A stretch of DNA of 64,000 nucleotides, taken from NCBI GenBank assembly GCA_009193035.1, contig SWDT01000081.1, positions 62,001-126,000 on the forward strand, in the 5' to 3' direction. The notes under the pieces are model-generated. The model saw only the letters and a list, made by a program, of their open reading frames with translations, did not search any database and was not told the DNA's origin. Every line of letters starts with the position of its first letter. Position 1 is the first letter of the stretch. The translations under genes were made by a program, and so were the position numbers. Source of the DNA: Halicephalobus mephisto (Eukaryota; Nematoda; Chromadorea; Rhabditida; Panagrolaimidae). Below, piece after piece: positions 1-10,544 of this stretch.

Positions 1-232
1 TCAATTATTTATTTTTATTTAAATTTCGATTATTGTATTATAAAAGTGCAAGAAATAGTTTGAATCTGTACTTTTATAAAAAAATCGACGATCAAATTCC
101 CAAGACATTTTTTGTCTTCTAATGTTTTAATTTTGTTTATAGTTTTCTTTTGTGGCTCTCACGAGCTTAAAACCCTCTTTCCAGTCTTAGAATTGGATTT
201 AACCTTTGTGTTCTTTATTTTATCCCAACAGT

Positions 233-1702
233 ATGTCGGAAACCCCCTCCTGGTCTCCTTACGTCGTCCTAGGGGGGACGGTCCTGGGGGCAGTGCTGGA
301 AATTGTTGCATTTGTTATTTTTACTTATTTGTTAATCAAATACATTATCCGGAAATCCAGTCTTCTAGCGAATATTGAAATCAGCAGTTCTATGATACTC
401 TACATGGTATTTGAAGTTATTTGTGGATTTTGGCTCAGTTTGTATCTTGGATATATTTCTGTTTTCTGGCATTACAGTTCTAAAAAATACAACGGATATC
501 TTCTGTTCATCCTGGGGGCTTTCCAAGTTGTGTCTATCACCTGCAAACCGATTACGGTATTTTTCCTAGGGTTGGATAAAGTCTGCTGTATACTGTTTCC
601 GTTCACATACGTCGGCAAAAAAAGACGATTCCCGATATTCGGGACCTTCGTCCTCATCTTCGTCGTTATCGTAATAGCCTTAGTAACCAGGATAATCCCC
701 AATTGGCCAAAGACCGAAGAGACTTCATGTTCTTCTTTTGGATGTTTAACGTCTCCTCAAAGTGGAGAAATCTACACTCTTCAAAGATTCATCTGCAGTG
801 GGGGCAACATGGTCGTGGGGATCTTGTTGGCGATTTTGGTTTCCAAAAAACTCAAAAACGCAAATGCTGTCAAAGTAAGTTTAAAACTAATCACACTAGA
901 AAAATCAAAATCAACTGTTTTTCGAAATTGTGAATTCTTCGTACTTTTCATTCAAGACCAAAAATTAAAGTTCGGCATTTGTGATTTTACAAAGATCCAA
1001 TCCTACTGTTTTAAACTTTAAAATTGAACCTTTTAGAAAATGAAATAGTTCACGTGATGACCTCGGTTTCACACGCAATTTATTCTATAATATGCGTAAT
1101 TTCGTAATTAATTATATTTTGTAAAAATTATGAATTTTTTATAATTTCTAAAACTAAAAAAAATTAAAGCAACTTGAAACTTTGATTCTGTACAGTAGTG
1201 ATTTCGTAACCAATGTTTTGAAGCTATTTTCTTATTTAATACATCTAGACACCTCTGGATCAGGATTACATGAGATACAGGACCCTCCTCCACCTTTTAT
1301 AGTTAATAATTGTACATAAAGTTGCTGATGAACATTGAAAAAAGTATATTTAACACTACAGTAATCCATCGAAAATATGTTGCTGTTTTCGGTTTTAAAA
1401 GTACTGTAATTTTCCAGGTCCAAAGTAACCAATTAGCCGTAATAACCCTCTCCTTGACTTTTGTTCTGGATTTGCTTCCTCATATCATCGGCACAGTATT
1501 CATCCAAGTACTTCACATCAACCCGACCGTCTACGTGGGCCCGTATTCCTCGATTCTAGGGACTTTGGAGAGCTTCGTCTGCGCCATAATCTACTTGAGG
1601 GCCTTCAACCGGGCATCCAGAAAGTCCAGGAAGATAAAAACCAGTCTTGAATCCAAAAATAAACTGAACAGTTTCATTACTCCTGTACGTAGACATCGAT
1701 GA
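233..1702 (+). CDS. Chemoreceptor GPCR, probably Srbc class
   Basis: Two exons, 233-874 and 1418-1702, give 308 aa. The start follows a TATCCCAACAG acceptor-like site one base upstream of ATG, so an upstream non-coding exon or trans-splicing is possible. Several hydrophobic helices are visible. After the third helix comes LGLDKVCCILFPF, the equivalent of the DR-x-FP motif of this receptor class. A Cys pair (CSSFGC) lies in the second extracellular loop, and the last helix begins YSSILGTLESFVCAIIY. Length and layout are typical of nematode chemosensory receptors, which act in sensory cilia. The ligand is unknown. The 543-bp intron is long relative to those of the housekeeping genes on the right. 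A polyA-like AATAAA lies near 1790. Class assignment is from general resemblance, not alignment. Confidence 0.7.
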
Positions 1703-2019
1703 GGAATTTGTAAAATATTTTAATCCCATAATTAAGGGATTACTTTATGAACTTTCATTTTTTGAAAATTGTTCGTTGTGATTCATAAATAATAAATATT
1801 TCAAGTGCAATATTAGTTGTTTTTTACTTCTTTCTTAGTTCGGATAATGTTTATCCAAATTATTTCTAGTTGTTTCAATGTTGGCGTGAGTAATAACATG
1901 GATGAAAAAGAGGAATAATATTTTTAAACTGACATTAAGCACAAAGTGTTAATCATAGCTTGTGACTCATCTCCTAAAGTGCCAGGTTTAGATTTGTCTG
2001 CTGATATTGGCTTACAAAG

Positions 2020-2190
2020 GTCTAGATTAATTACATAAAGACCCGGACTAGTTACAAGAATCATGATTAGTTATATAAGGATGTATGTTAATTATATATA
2101 GATTCGAACTAGTTATAAACGGATTCCGACTAGTTACACAAGAGTTTAGACCAATTATATAAAAATCCGGATCCATTATGTAACATACAC
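2020..2190. repeat. Degenerate ~22-bp tandem repeat
   Basis: About eight imperfect copies of a unit resembling GACTAGTTATATAAGGATTC follow one another. Variants such as GATTAGTTATATAAGGAT and AACTAGTTATAAACGGATTC are visible. No coding potential. Confidence 0.6.
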
Positions 2191-2464
2191 AAATTATAAA
2201 AAAGCTTCCAAAGTAATTATGCAAAGTTCTAGGCCAATCTAGTGAAATTTGAATTAGAAATATTACAAAATTGTAAAAAGTCCCCCAACATGTGTAAAAT
2301 ATCCTAGCTACAGACGTGATAATATTGAAAGAGTACAGAATAGTCCACAGAGGATTACGTTAGTCCAACAGGATTTAATTTATAAGCGTATAGATGCAAT
2401 ATGAATACGTAATGGCTTGGAAGATAATAGCTTGCTCTAATTAGGTCTGAATTAAGAATGCCTA

Positions 2465-2552
2465 GGTGCGATAGGAGTGTTGAATGGTCTAAAAAGGATT
2501 ATATTAGTCTAAGAAGATATAAGTCGGAGGTGCGATAGGAGTGTTGAATGGT
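2465..2552. repeat. Two 25-bp direct repeats
   Basis: The string AGGTGCGATAGGAGTGTTGA, continuing ATGGT, occurs twice about 63 bp apart. It sits in a larger area of GGTCTAA/AGTCTAA motifs, so it may be part of a longer decayed array. Confidence 0.6.
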
Positions 2553-2682
2553 TTAAAAGATTACAGTTTAGTCTAATCTGGTCTAAACCTGAAACACATG
2601 AGTATGAGAGAACACTGAGTGTTCTGAGACGTTTTCGCCTGGTCTAGCTGAACCTGAAAGAAGTGGGGGCATGAGGGGACTG

Positions 2683-2798
2683 TTTAACACATTCGCGACA
2701 ATGCCTGTTTTTTCGTGACGTGTTCATGGGACCTTGAGGTTTTTTTTGCGATTTACGTGTGGGTACAAAAATATACCCAACGGTCGCGAATGTGTTAA
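2683..2798. mobile_element. 116-bp MITE with perfect 16-bp TIRs and TTAA ends
   Basis: TTAACACATTCGCGAC at 2683-2698 is matched exactly in inverse orientation by GTCGCGAATGTGTTAA at 2783-2798. Both ends finish in TTAA, the target site of piggyBac-type transposons. The interior is non-coding and has a smaller palindrome (GGGTA...TACCC) near the right end. Too short to encode a transposase, so non-autonomous. The superfamily is inferred from the TTAA only. Confidence 0.75.
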
Positions 2799-3878
2799 TG
2801 TTTTAGCAAATCTTGGCCTGATCTCATAAGACCTAAATCTAGAATGCACGGATGAGAAAGGATTACCTATTATTCTAAGTTATCCTCTTTTGTAATTCCT
2901 GGTGCTATCAAAAATCATGGTATCGTACTGTTGTAAAAAATAGAAGTGGGCATCATCATGAAACTCAGCACAATTTTCGGACTATTTTAGAAATTAAAAT
3001 AGCCTGTGACAGTTTTGATTTCGCATGATAGTTTTATAGTTTCACACGATTTCGTAATTAATTTTTGGAGCTATGTTTTACTTTGATAGATTTAGAACCT
3101 TGTGGATTGAGATAGATGGAGTACATAGTCCTCGGTCTATCCTCTGAAGCTAATAGTAATTGCTGAGACCAACACCTCTAGTCGGTCCTGAAAGTTGTTG
3201 GTTTGTCATGTGTACTAACCTGACACCATAATATATTAACTAACACAACCCTAAGGGTCTGCATATGGATAAGGACCACTGTTTGAAGGAGATGTGCCCC
3301 GTTATATCCTCTTGTTTCCATTGTGTTTCTAATATTTCTCGGTTTTGTGCTCAGCAAACGATATTTCTCTCTTCTGTGCACTTTTCTTTGATCTTAAAGA
3401 CGCTACAGTTACATATTGAAATATTTAAAAGTACCACAGCACTATAATAGTTGCATTGAAAGCATGTCACTTTGGTTGCTATAAAAATTTCTTAGAATTT
3501 TTATTTCTTTTCATTTGCGCTATTTTTGAAAACTGTTCAGACTATAAGTTATGAAAAAACCGAGAAAACTGAATACATAGGTGGTAGTTTCTGTGCTCTC
3601 TCTGCAGGTCAGCAGTCCGGAGGGAATTCTCAGGCCTTGGAAACAAGCCCATTAGACTCATGAAGAAGTAATTTCTTCGCGAAAGATGGAATATCAGCCC
3701 ATTATGGCCACCTTGATTCTAGTTATTCTCCTCGTCAGAACTGGAGTTATTTTTTTTAACAATTTTACTATATTTGAAATTGATTATTATCTTTAAAAAA
3801 ATCCTTTAAAATTATTATTATCATATTTCACGGTCAATAATAGCATTTAGTTTTGCGATTTGCATTTATACGGTATTT

Positions 3879-5609
3879 TTGCTGGTTGAATTCTCCATTA
3901 ATTCCAAATTTTACCCGACCAATTTCCTTCTGTGGCGTCTTACAGTAATCTTCTTCTGTTCCTTAATTTCGACAATTTTCATTCTAGGACTTGGAGTCGA
4001 ACAAATTTTACCTTTACTCTCACCACGAAAAAAAAATGTTATTTATTTTTTTATTTTTTTTTTAAATTTTATTTCCTGTGATTTTATTTTTGTCTATTTT
4101 GATCACAGGAGTATTTAGTTATCCACCCGGAGAAATCCCGTGTTCTCAACTGGATATTTCGTGTTTGATCGATGTTACTGTACATATGAAATTCATGGAT
4201 TTCTTAACATATAAGAATCGGATTAATTGTTTTTATTTTCGTTGAAGAAATAGCGTTGTTGATCTCCAAAAAACTGAAGCAGAGGAACAGCGAGCAAACC
4301 CGGATCGTCACGAGGGTGATTTTATTCATTTGCCCGGAACTAGGGATCCATTCTCTCTCTATTTTTATTTCGGACATGATCAGGATTCAGGTAAGATCCA
4401 GAACTTTTAAAAATAAAAATTTTGGAAAACACAATTTTTAGAAAATCAAAATTCTTTAAAAAAACTAAAAATTCTTTAAAAATTTATTTAATAAATTTCG
4501 ATTTTGAACAGAAAAATAAAATCATAATTTTTACTGTTTTAGATGCAGAAGTGCGTAATTTTAATTTTTTTAGATTTTCCGTATTTATTGAATAAAAATT
4601 GTATCTTTTTTTTAAATTTTTTTGTTATTTTTAGATGAAGAAATCCAGTTTTTATTTTTTTCAAATCTTATAGAAAATTTAAAAAAAATAAAATCATTGT
4701 ATTGGACCTGAATGACACCATCATGCGTGTCGGGACCGAAGGTAGACAAAAAGTACATATTTGTTTTCGTTTTTTTAAACAAAGTTTTCCCCGAATATTA
4801 CTGTAATTTGAAACTTTGATTTTTTTCCGAGTGTTCTAAATTGTCCTTCAGAGACCACGACTGAAGTTTAATTAAATCTCACCTTACAGTACACCTTCAA
4901 AAACCCATATTGTCATCGAATTTGAGGGAAAATTTCAAAAAATGACGTAATTTGAGAAATGATTAGTTTCATATTGAATTTCAGCCATACTATTATAAAA
5001 ACCAGAAAATAGGATTTTTAGAAAATAAAAACATGGATTTTTAGAAGTTTTTGGAAATTACAGTAATCTAGGGATAATTTTGGTTCTTGATTATTTCGTA
5101 ATTTTACATAATTTCGAAATCAATCATACATAAAAAAAATTAAATTTTTATAAAATTGTTTTTAAATAATATTTTAAAAGTTTTTAGAAACTACAGTAAT
5201 CTTACTAAAAAATTTTTTCTGAACAAAATTCTTAATTTTTAATTTAAAAAATAATTTAAAATTTTAAAAAAAATTGTAATTTTTATACTTTTTTAATTAT
5301 TTCAGAAAATTTTTTTAACCGATTTTAAATTTTTTTTATTGACGTAAATTTTTTCATTTTTTTTATTTTTTTTTTCAGATAAAACCTTCATTGATAAAGA
5401 CAACTTTGTACCTTCCCATACTTGCTCTTTTCCAACATATTTTCGCAGCTTTTTTGTTTCTTTTCAAAATTTCAAAAACGCCAAATCCACGTGTAGAATG
5501 CAGAAACGGAATAGTGCCCGTGGAGAAACTTCCACCAGAACTTCAAGAACAAATTGGAAAATTAAAAATGAATGTTAAAATCACTAGGTTTGTTGTCAGC
5601 GAAATCTGA
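3879..5609 (+). pseudogene. Decayed Srbc-like chemoreceptor paralogue
   Basis: Fragments in several frames resemble the receptor at 233-1702 in the same order. TIFILGLGVEQILPLLSPRKK (3960-4030) parallels its third-helix/second-loop segment. A Cys-containing loop with PPGEIPCSQLDISC follows near 4120. LISKKLKQRNSEQTR (4256-4300) parallels its SKKLK segment, and a last-helix-like piece begins near 5388 after a TTTTTCAG acceptor. There is no ATG in good context at the start, and frames shift between pieces near 4080 and 4240. The simplest reading is a tandem paralogue that has decayed. A functional gene with unusual short exons is not excluded. Confidence 0.45.
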
Positions 5610-5696
5610 TCGATATTTGGCAAATTGGGAATTGGGCTTTGTGGTAGACAAATGTCTTCCAAAAAGTCCGAATCTGGTGCTGAAGAATCATGTTCG

Positions 5697-5875
5697 AAGA
5701 CTGTTGGGACAGAAAGAAAGGTCCTGAAGAGATAGCTTGAATATCAGGGGAAGTGGAATACTGTAGGATATGAGTGAGATTCTCGATTGTCTCGTATGAC
5801 AAAAAGTGTAAATGGTGTCCTTATTACTCTGGTGAAAATTACCGTAAGACTCCTGTTTTCTACCTTAACAGCTGG
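5697..5875 (+). repeat. Dispersed repeat family A, copy 1
   Basis: Contains the family signature GAATATCAGGGGAAGTGGAA, then ACTGTAGGATATGAGTGAGA, then a TTCT-CGAT-GTCTCGTATGA stretch and a 3' part ending CTCCTGTTTTCTACCTTAAC. Other copies lie at 5941, 21115 and 26024, all in the same orientation. Confidence 0.7.
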
Positions 5876-5940
5876 TTTTGATCAATGTAATCCGACCTAT
5901 TATTGTACTATTGTTGAAATAGAAAACTGGACTAGGGCAC

Positions 5941-6086
5941 CAGAAGCAACACCCTGAATATCAGGGAGTGTGGGTACTGTAGGGCATGAGGAGACTCTAG
6001 GTTGTCTTGTATGAGAGATGTAAAAATTCATCTGTCTTATTGTGCTGGTGAACATTCTCAAAATACTTCTGTTTTCTGTCCTAACA
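5941..6086 (+). repeat. Dispersed repeat family A, copy 2
   Basis: Begins CCTGAATATCAGGGAGTGTG and ends with the 3' block ATTCATCTGTCTTATTGTGC, then GGTGAACATTCTCAAAATAC. The 3' block is nearly identical to that of the copy at 26024-26198. Confidence 0.7.
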
Positions 6087-6944
6087 AAGACAGATTAGAG
6101 ATCATTGTTAAGAAAATTTGCAATAAAGGTCGTGTATCTCCAGAATCCTATAGTGAGAAATCAATAAAATCTAAAACTTTACGATATATTCTGGAAATTC
6201 ACTGAAAATCTGCTTTCGGAAGACAATGAGATGATTGGTTAAAGATTTATTTCGGTTTTCGGTTATTCAAAAAGTTAAAATTGTCAGAATTTTGGATATA
6301 CTAAAAACGAAACTTCAAACATAAAAATGAATTAGAAATCATCATTAAAACCATCTGATTCATGAATTTTTTATTTTTTCATTTTATAATTTTCAAAAAA
6401 TCGGGGAAATTCGATGATGAATTCTAGAAAACTCATCTGTATCTGACTTCAGAAGCCAGTTAAATAATTAATCACATATATATCCGAAAACCTATGGTGA
6501 TTTGGAAATCTTGAAAGTTTTGAATTTTCTGAATTCTGGAGATCAAAGATCCAAGTTTGAAGTCAAATTGGAGGTTGTCATTATGAGAATCTAAAATGAG
6601 AATTTCGAATCTGTAAAATCCAATCATTTTCGAGAAATGGATAAAATTCGGAATTTGATGACGGATTTCAAAGATCCATTTCATATTTTACTTCAGAATT
6701 CAATTAAATAATCGAATTCAATTTTATTTGACAAATCTCAATAAATGATTGCAAGATACAAGGACATTCAAAATTTTGTAAAATTGCAAAATTATGAAAC
6801 CTCAATTGTGTTCAACGGTACAATGTGCTGTAAAATCACAGTTTGTTTCTACCATAAACCGTCATCCTCGCCTTTGTTGGAGAAAAAACAAAGGATAGTC
6901 TTCACTTTTGACATTTTCGAAAAAACTCCAAATTGTTCCTCAAA

Positions 6945-7491
6945 ATGTCCCACAAGACGGATCCGACTTCTTTCAAAAAAGTCAAGCAGATCTTCGCTTT
7001 CCATATTGTCGAGATCCTGAGGCTTTCCTTGATCTTACTTCTGAATGTCCTGGTGTTCGTCTGTTCCCCCGTCATCTGGGGATACCTCCTGGCTACCATA
7101 GGACTCAGACTGGTGACTCTCAAACTTCTCTGGAATCAGAATGCCGTCGTGTACAAGTGGGTTGTGAAAATCTTGGTAAATATTATTTTAATAATTCAAA
7201 ATAAATTAAATTTTCCAGACAGTCCATATAATTTTGTTTTTTTTCGTCATGTTACTTGTGGCGTATTCGATAGATGCGTTTTACGGAGAGTTGGATTTTC
7301 TATATTATTGGAAATACCACCGAGAAGCTTCGATATTCGTCTACTATTTGGAATTCTGGTGGTACTGTTTTCTGGCTCTGGAGGTCCACGAAAGATGGAA
7401 GGCTTTGGAATTCCTGGAAAACAAAACACAAAAGGAATCTGGTTTGCTCGAAATTTCGGAAAACGATTTAGAACAAAGTAGTCGACTATGA
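6945..7491 (+). CDS. Small multi-pass membrane protein, unknown family
   Basis: Exons 6945-7175 and 7219-7491 (43-nt intron) give 167 aa starting MSHKTDPTSFKK. Hydrophobic segments lie at about residues 25-50, 50-65, 78-95 and 115-130, followed by a charged tail containing VHERWKALEFLENK. No known family is recognised. The minus-strand gene at 29284-31311 has the same order of helices, an intron at an equivalent place (after a K/L-rich end of helix 2), and a similar basic end of the last helix, so the two may be distant paralogues. A 5' exon could be missing here, because that relative has about 75 extra N-terminal residues. Confidence 0.55.
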
Positions 7492-9493
7492 TCATCATCA
7501 TCCATAACTTTTTCCCCGATCAGATTAGAGTCAGGTGTTCGGATTCTAGTTCTCCAGGTTTCTCTGTCGGTTGATTGACTAGAACTTGAATCCATTTTCA
7601 CATCGTAACAAGGTTTTTACAACCGGCTGCCCTACCTGTCGTCAACCCTCCTCCTTTCTCAGCTCGGGCTTGGGACCGTCCACGGCAGAGCTTACAGTAA
7701 TCGACTATGATGTAAACCAAAAATTGCTTCTTAAATTGTTATATAATTACTGATATTGTACGTAGCGGAACTTTTTCTTCAAGTAGTTGGTGGAAATATA
7801 TGTGTAATTATCTCCATCGGAAGCGTTTATAAAAGTTAAAAATTTTTCGTCAGAGAAAAATTAAAATTTTTTATTTTCCAAGTGTGGTTTCTGATTCTGA
7901 ACTGGATAGTGAACTTTGTTCGGATCAAAGATATTTGAAAACTGCATTATTGCAAAAATTAAAAATCATTATTTTTGCGAATTTTCTGTTTTAAAAAGTT
8001 TTGGAAATTCTTGTTGAATTGTGGAAGGTTCTGGAAATTTCGTTGAGATTTTCGAGCATTACAAAACTTCCTAATGGATTCTAGACCCTTCTAAAAATCT
8101 CTAGAATCCTTAATTTCAGATATTGGTTCCCGGTTCCCATGGGATTCCGGAACGTTCTAATAATTTCACTGATGTCCTAGAAGACTTCAGAAACTGTTAT
8201 GAAACGCTAAACAATGATTATCATATATGCATTCAGAATCTAAAACATATTTTTGCTAGATGTTGTTCAAGAAAGAGAAAATTGAACAAATTTGAAAAAT
8301 TTGATATATCAATCGGCAAAATTTAATCAACATGTTTTTTGAAAGAACTTATAGCTCGTTTTGTAGGTTGCCATATATCAATTGGTAATTTAAAAGATAT
8401 TTTTGGCAGATGTTGTTCAGGAAAGAGAAAGTTGAACAAATTTGAAAAATTTGATATATCAGACGCTCGCTCGGTTACTCGCCTACTTTTCGCTCAACTT
8501 TTAATTCTCCTTTTTTCTATTTAATCTTTATTAATTTCAACAATTCCTTTTTTAAATTAAACATATTATTAACGTTTATTATAAATATTCAATTGGATTT
8601 TTGCAAATATAACCAGAAACGTTGAAAAAACAACTTTCTTGTTTATGAATTTTTCAACGATCAACTTTTAAATTTTTCTTTTTTAATTTTAGCAATTTTC
8701 ATAATTTCTTTCTGCAATTAAGTATCTTTTTAGAATTAATTATGAGTATGTAATTGGTTTTTCACAGGAGTCATCATAAATGCGAAAAAAGTTACTTTTT
8801 CGAACAGAACTCCCAATCAAATTCCTAAATCACTTATTTCCTGTTTTAATTTTAGTAATTTTAGTAATTTCAGTAATTTTCGCATTTTTATAATTAGCTA
8901 TACATTTTAGAAGTAATTATAGGTTTATCATTTTTATAGAAAATATAAAACACATTTTCAAATTTTTTCGTCATCGATTTTTGACTTTTTTAAATTTACT
9001 AATTTTAAAAATTATTTTTTGTAATTTGATGAATTTTTTATATTTATTTAATCATCTAATTAGGCTTCGTAGAAAGCAATTAGAAATTCGAAAATCTGTT
9101 TTTTTAATTTCCGATTATTAATTTTTAGAAATTTTTATTTTTTTCAATTTATTAATTTTTTAAAATATTTTTTTTAAATTTATTGATTTTTTTAAATTTT
9201 AGTGATTTTTTATAAATATTTAATCCCTAATTACTGTAACTATCTAAGATTTCAAAATTATTAAAAAAATAAAAATTTATAAATTTTGAAAAAATTTAAA
9301 AATTAAATTAACATAGAAATTTTAAAAAATTAAATTAAATTTATGAATGTATTTAAAAGGCTTTTAATTGATATATGAGTCATTTTAAAAAATAATTTAA
9401 TTGAAAATTTTAAATAAGAAAATTAAAAATTTTTTAATTACAGTGTTTTCGGATTTTTATATAATAAAAATCAGAATTTAGTTAATAAACACT
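7492..9493. other. Intergenic, AT-rich, with one dispersed repeat
   Basis: A GC-richer patch at 7620-7700 has no open exon. The repeat at 8228-8655 is described separately. From 8660 to 9480 the sequence is A/T runs with nothing recognisable. Confidence 0.55.
8228..8655 (+). repeat. Dispersed repeat B, copy 1 (with internal duplication)
   Basis: About 300 bp (8340-8655) matches the reverse complement of about 30040-30340 almost base for base, including CGCTCGGTTACTCGCC and ACCAGAAACGTTGAAAAAAC. Within this copy a ~75-bp block with AGATGTTGTTCA and TTGAACAAATTTGAAAAATT occurs twice (about 8250 and 8410). Confidence 0.75.
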
Positions 9494-10544
9494 TTATTTC
9501 CACATGGAATTCAATTGAGCAAAGTGGTTTTCTGGAGAATCTTGAATCACCAAATTTTTTCCGACGACGTTTTTGACCGGGATGACGCCTCCTGACTTCG
9601 ACATCGAGGTCACCTCTATCTTCCTCAAGTCCTCTTTTCTGAGCAGATACAGTATCTTGTTCCTCATGATGGGGTCCTTGGTGAAGACGATGATGAAACA
9701 TACCGTAGGAAAACAGGAATTTATCATGTAGTACGCGTTGGTCCGGAGCATCTGGGAGTAGCTCGAGAGGGACTGCCAGGTCTGGATCCCGAGGGTAAGC
9801 ACACTGGCCACTATCCCAGCCACCACCAGAGGGGACAGAATATACAGTACTCTGATGTTTTCGGTGACTTGATATCTTTGAGAAAGGAGGATTTTTGATT
9901 TTATCGTGATGGATCTGAGTTTCCTGTTGACGAAGGACAGAATCAGAAGGGCCGTCAAGTTGATCGCATTCAGACTGAACACCAGACCTATCTGGGCATA
10001 CATGTTGAAATTGAAACAGAAATAGTTTAATCCCAGTAAAAACGAAAAAATAAACTGAAAAATTGAACGATTACGGTAACTAAGAAGGTTCACAACTCAC
10101 GGCAATGATGACCATAATTGCTCCGAGGTAGAATTTACAGTCTGCTTCGTAGGTCTGGTTTCTTACTGTAGCTACAGTTCTCTCGACGGCGAACACGAGT
10201 AAAATTATCTGCCACAAATTTACAGAAAACCCGATAGTAAAGGCATTGACATAATACAACCAGAAATTTTCATTCAACTTTATCGACAGGATTACTGTAG
10301 TTGACTGCGAAATGGAACCGATAGAGTTCCCCATCAAAGCGAAAACAAAACCTCCGAAAATAATTTTCACATTGGAGTGGAATCCTCGGGTGATGCAGAG
10401 AGTCAGAAATAATAAGCAATTTAAAAAAACTCCGATCAATCCGAAACAGAGCCAAATAACGTTGTAGATGGAAACGTCCAAACCGGAGGTGAACGTGTAA
10501 GCTCCAGAAGCGTCGCCAAACTGGAAAGTGGAATTTATGTCCAT
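9494..10544 (-). CDS. Chemoreceptor GPCR, Sre/Srab type
   Basis: Exons 10544-10101 and 10054-9494 give 334 aa. Seven hydrophobic segments are visible. Landmarks: GFHSNVKII after helix 1, VERTVATVRNQTYE after helix 3 (ER-x-AT-x-YE), and LSQRYQVTENIRVLYILSP before helix 6, all characteristic of the nematode Sra superfamily (Sre/Srab). The C-terminus ends SPENHFAQLNSMWK and is shared with the neighbouring paralogue. The stop codon TAA overlaps an AATAAA. The intron falls right after the fourth-helix IIA, exactly as in the paralogue. Expected to be a sensory-neuron receptor. The ligand is unknown, and Sre versus Srab is not resolved. Confidence 0.8.

Larger units (their letters stand above)
1703..3878. 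other. Intergenic, repeat-rich, no gene recognised
   Basis: No convincing coding exon is seen. The stretch holds a degenerate ~22-bp tandem array (about 2020-2190), a 25-bp direct repeat (2465 and 2528), and a short inverted-repeat element (2683-2798). A short hydrophobic ORF begins near 3693 (MATLILVILL) and may be a fragment of the decayed receptor downstream. Confidence 0.6.
5610..6944. other. Intergenic with two dispersed-repeat copies
   Basis: Contains two copies of the four-copy repeat (5697-5875 and 5941-6086), then AT-rich sequence with no recognisable exon up to the membrane-protein gene. Confidence 0.55.
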
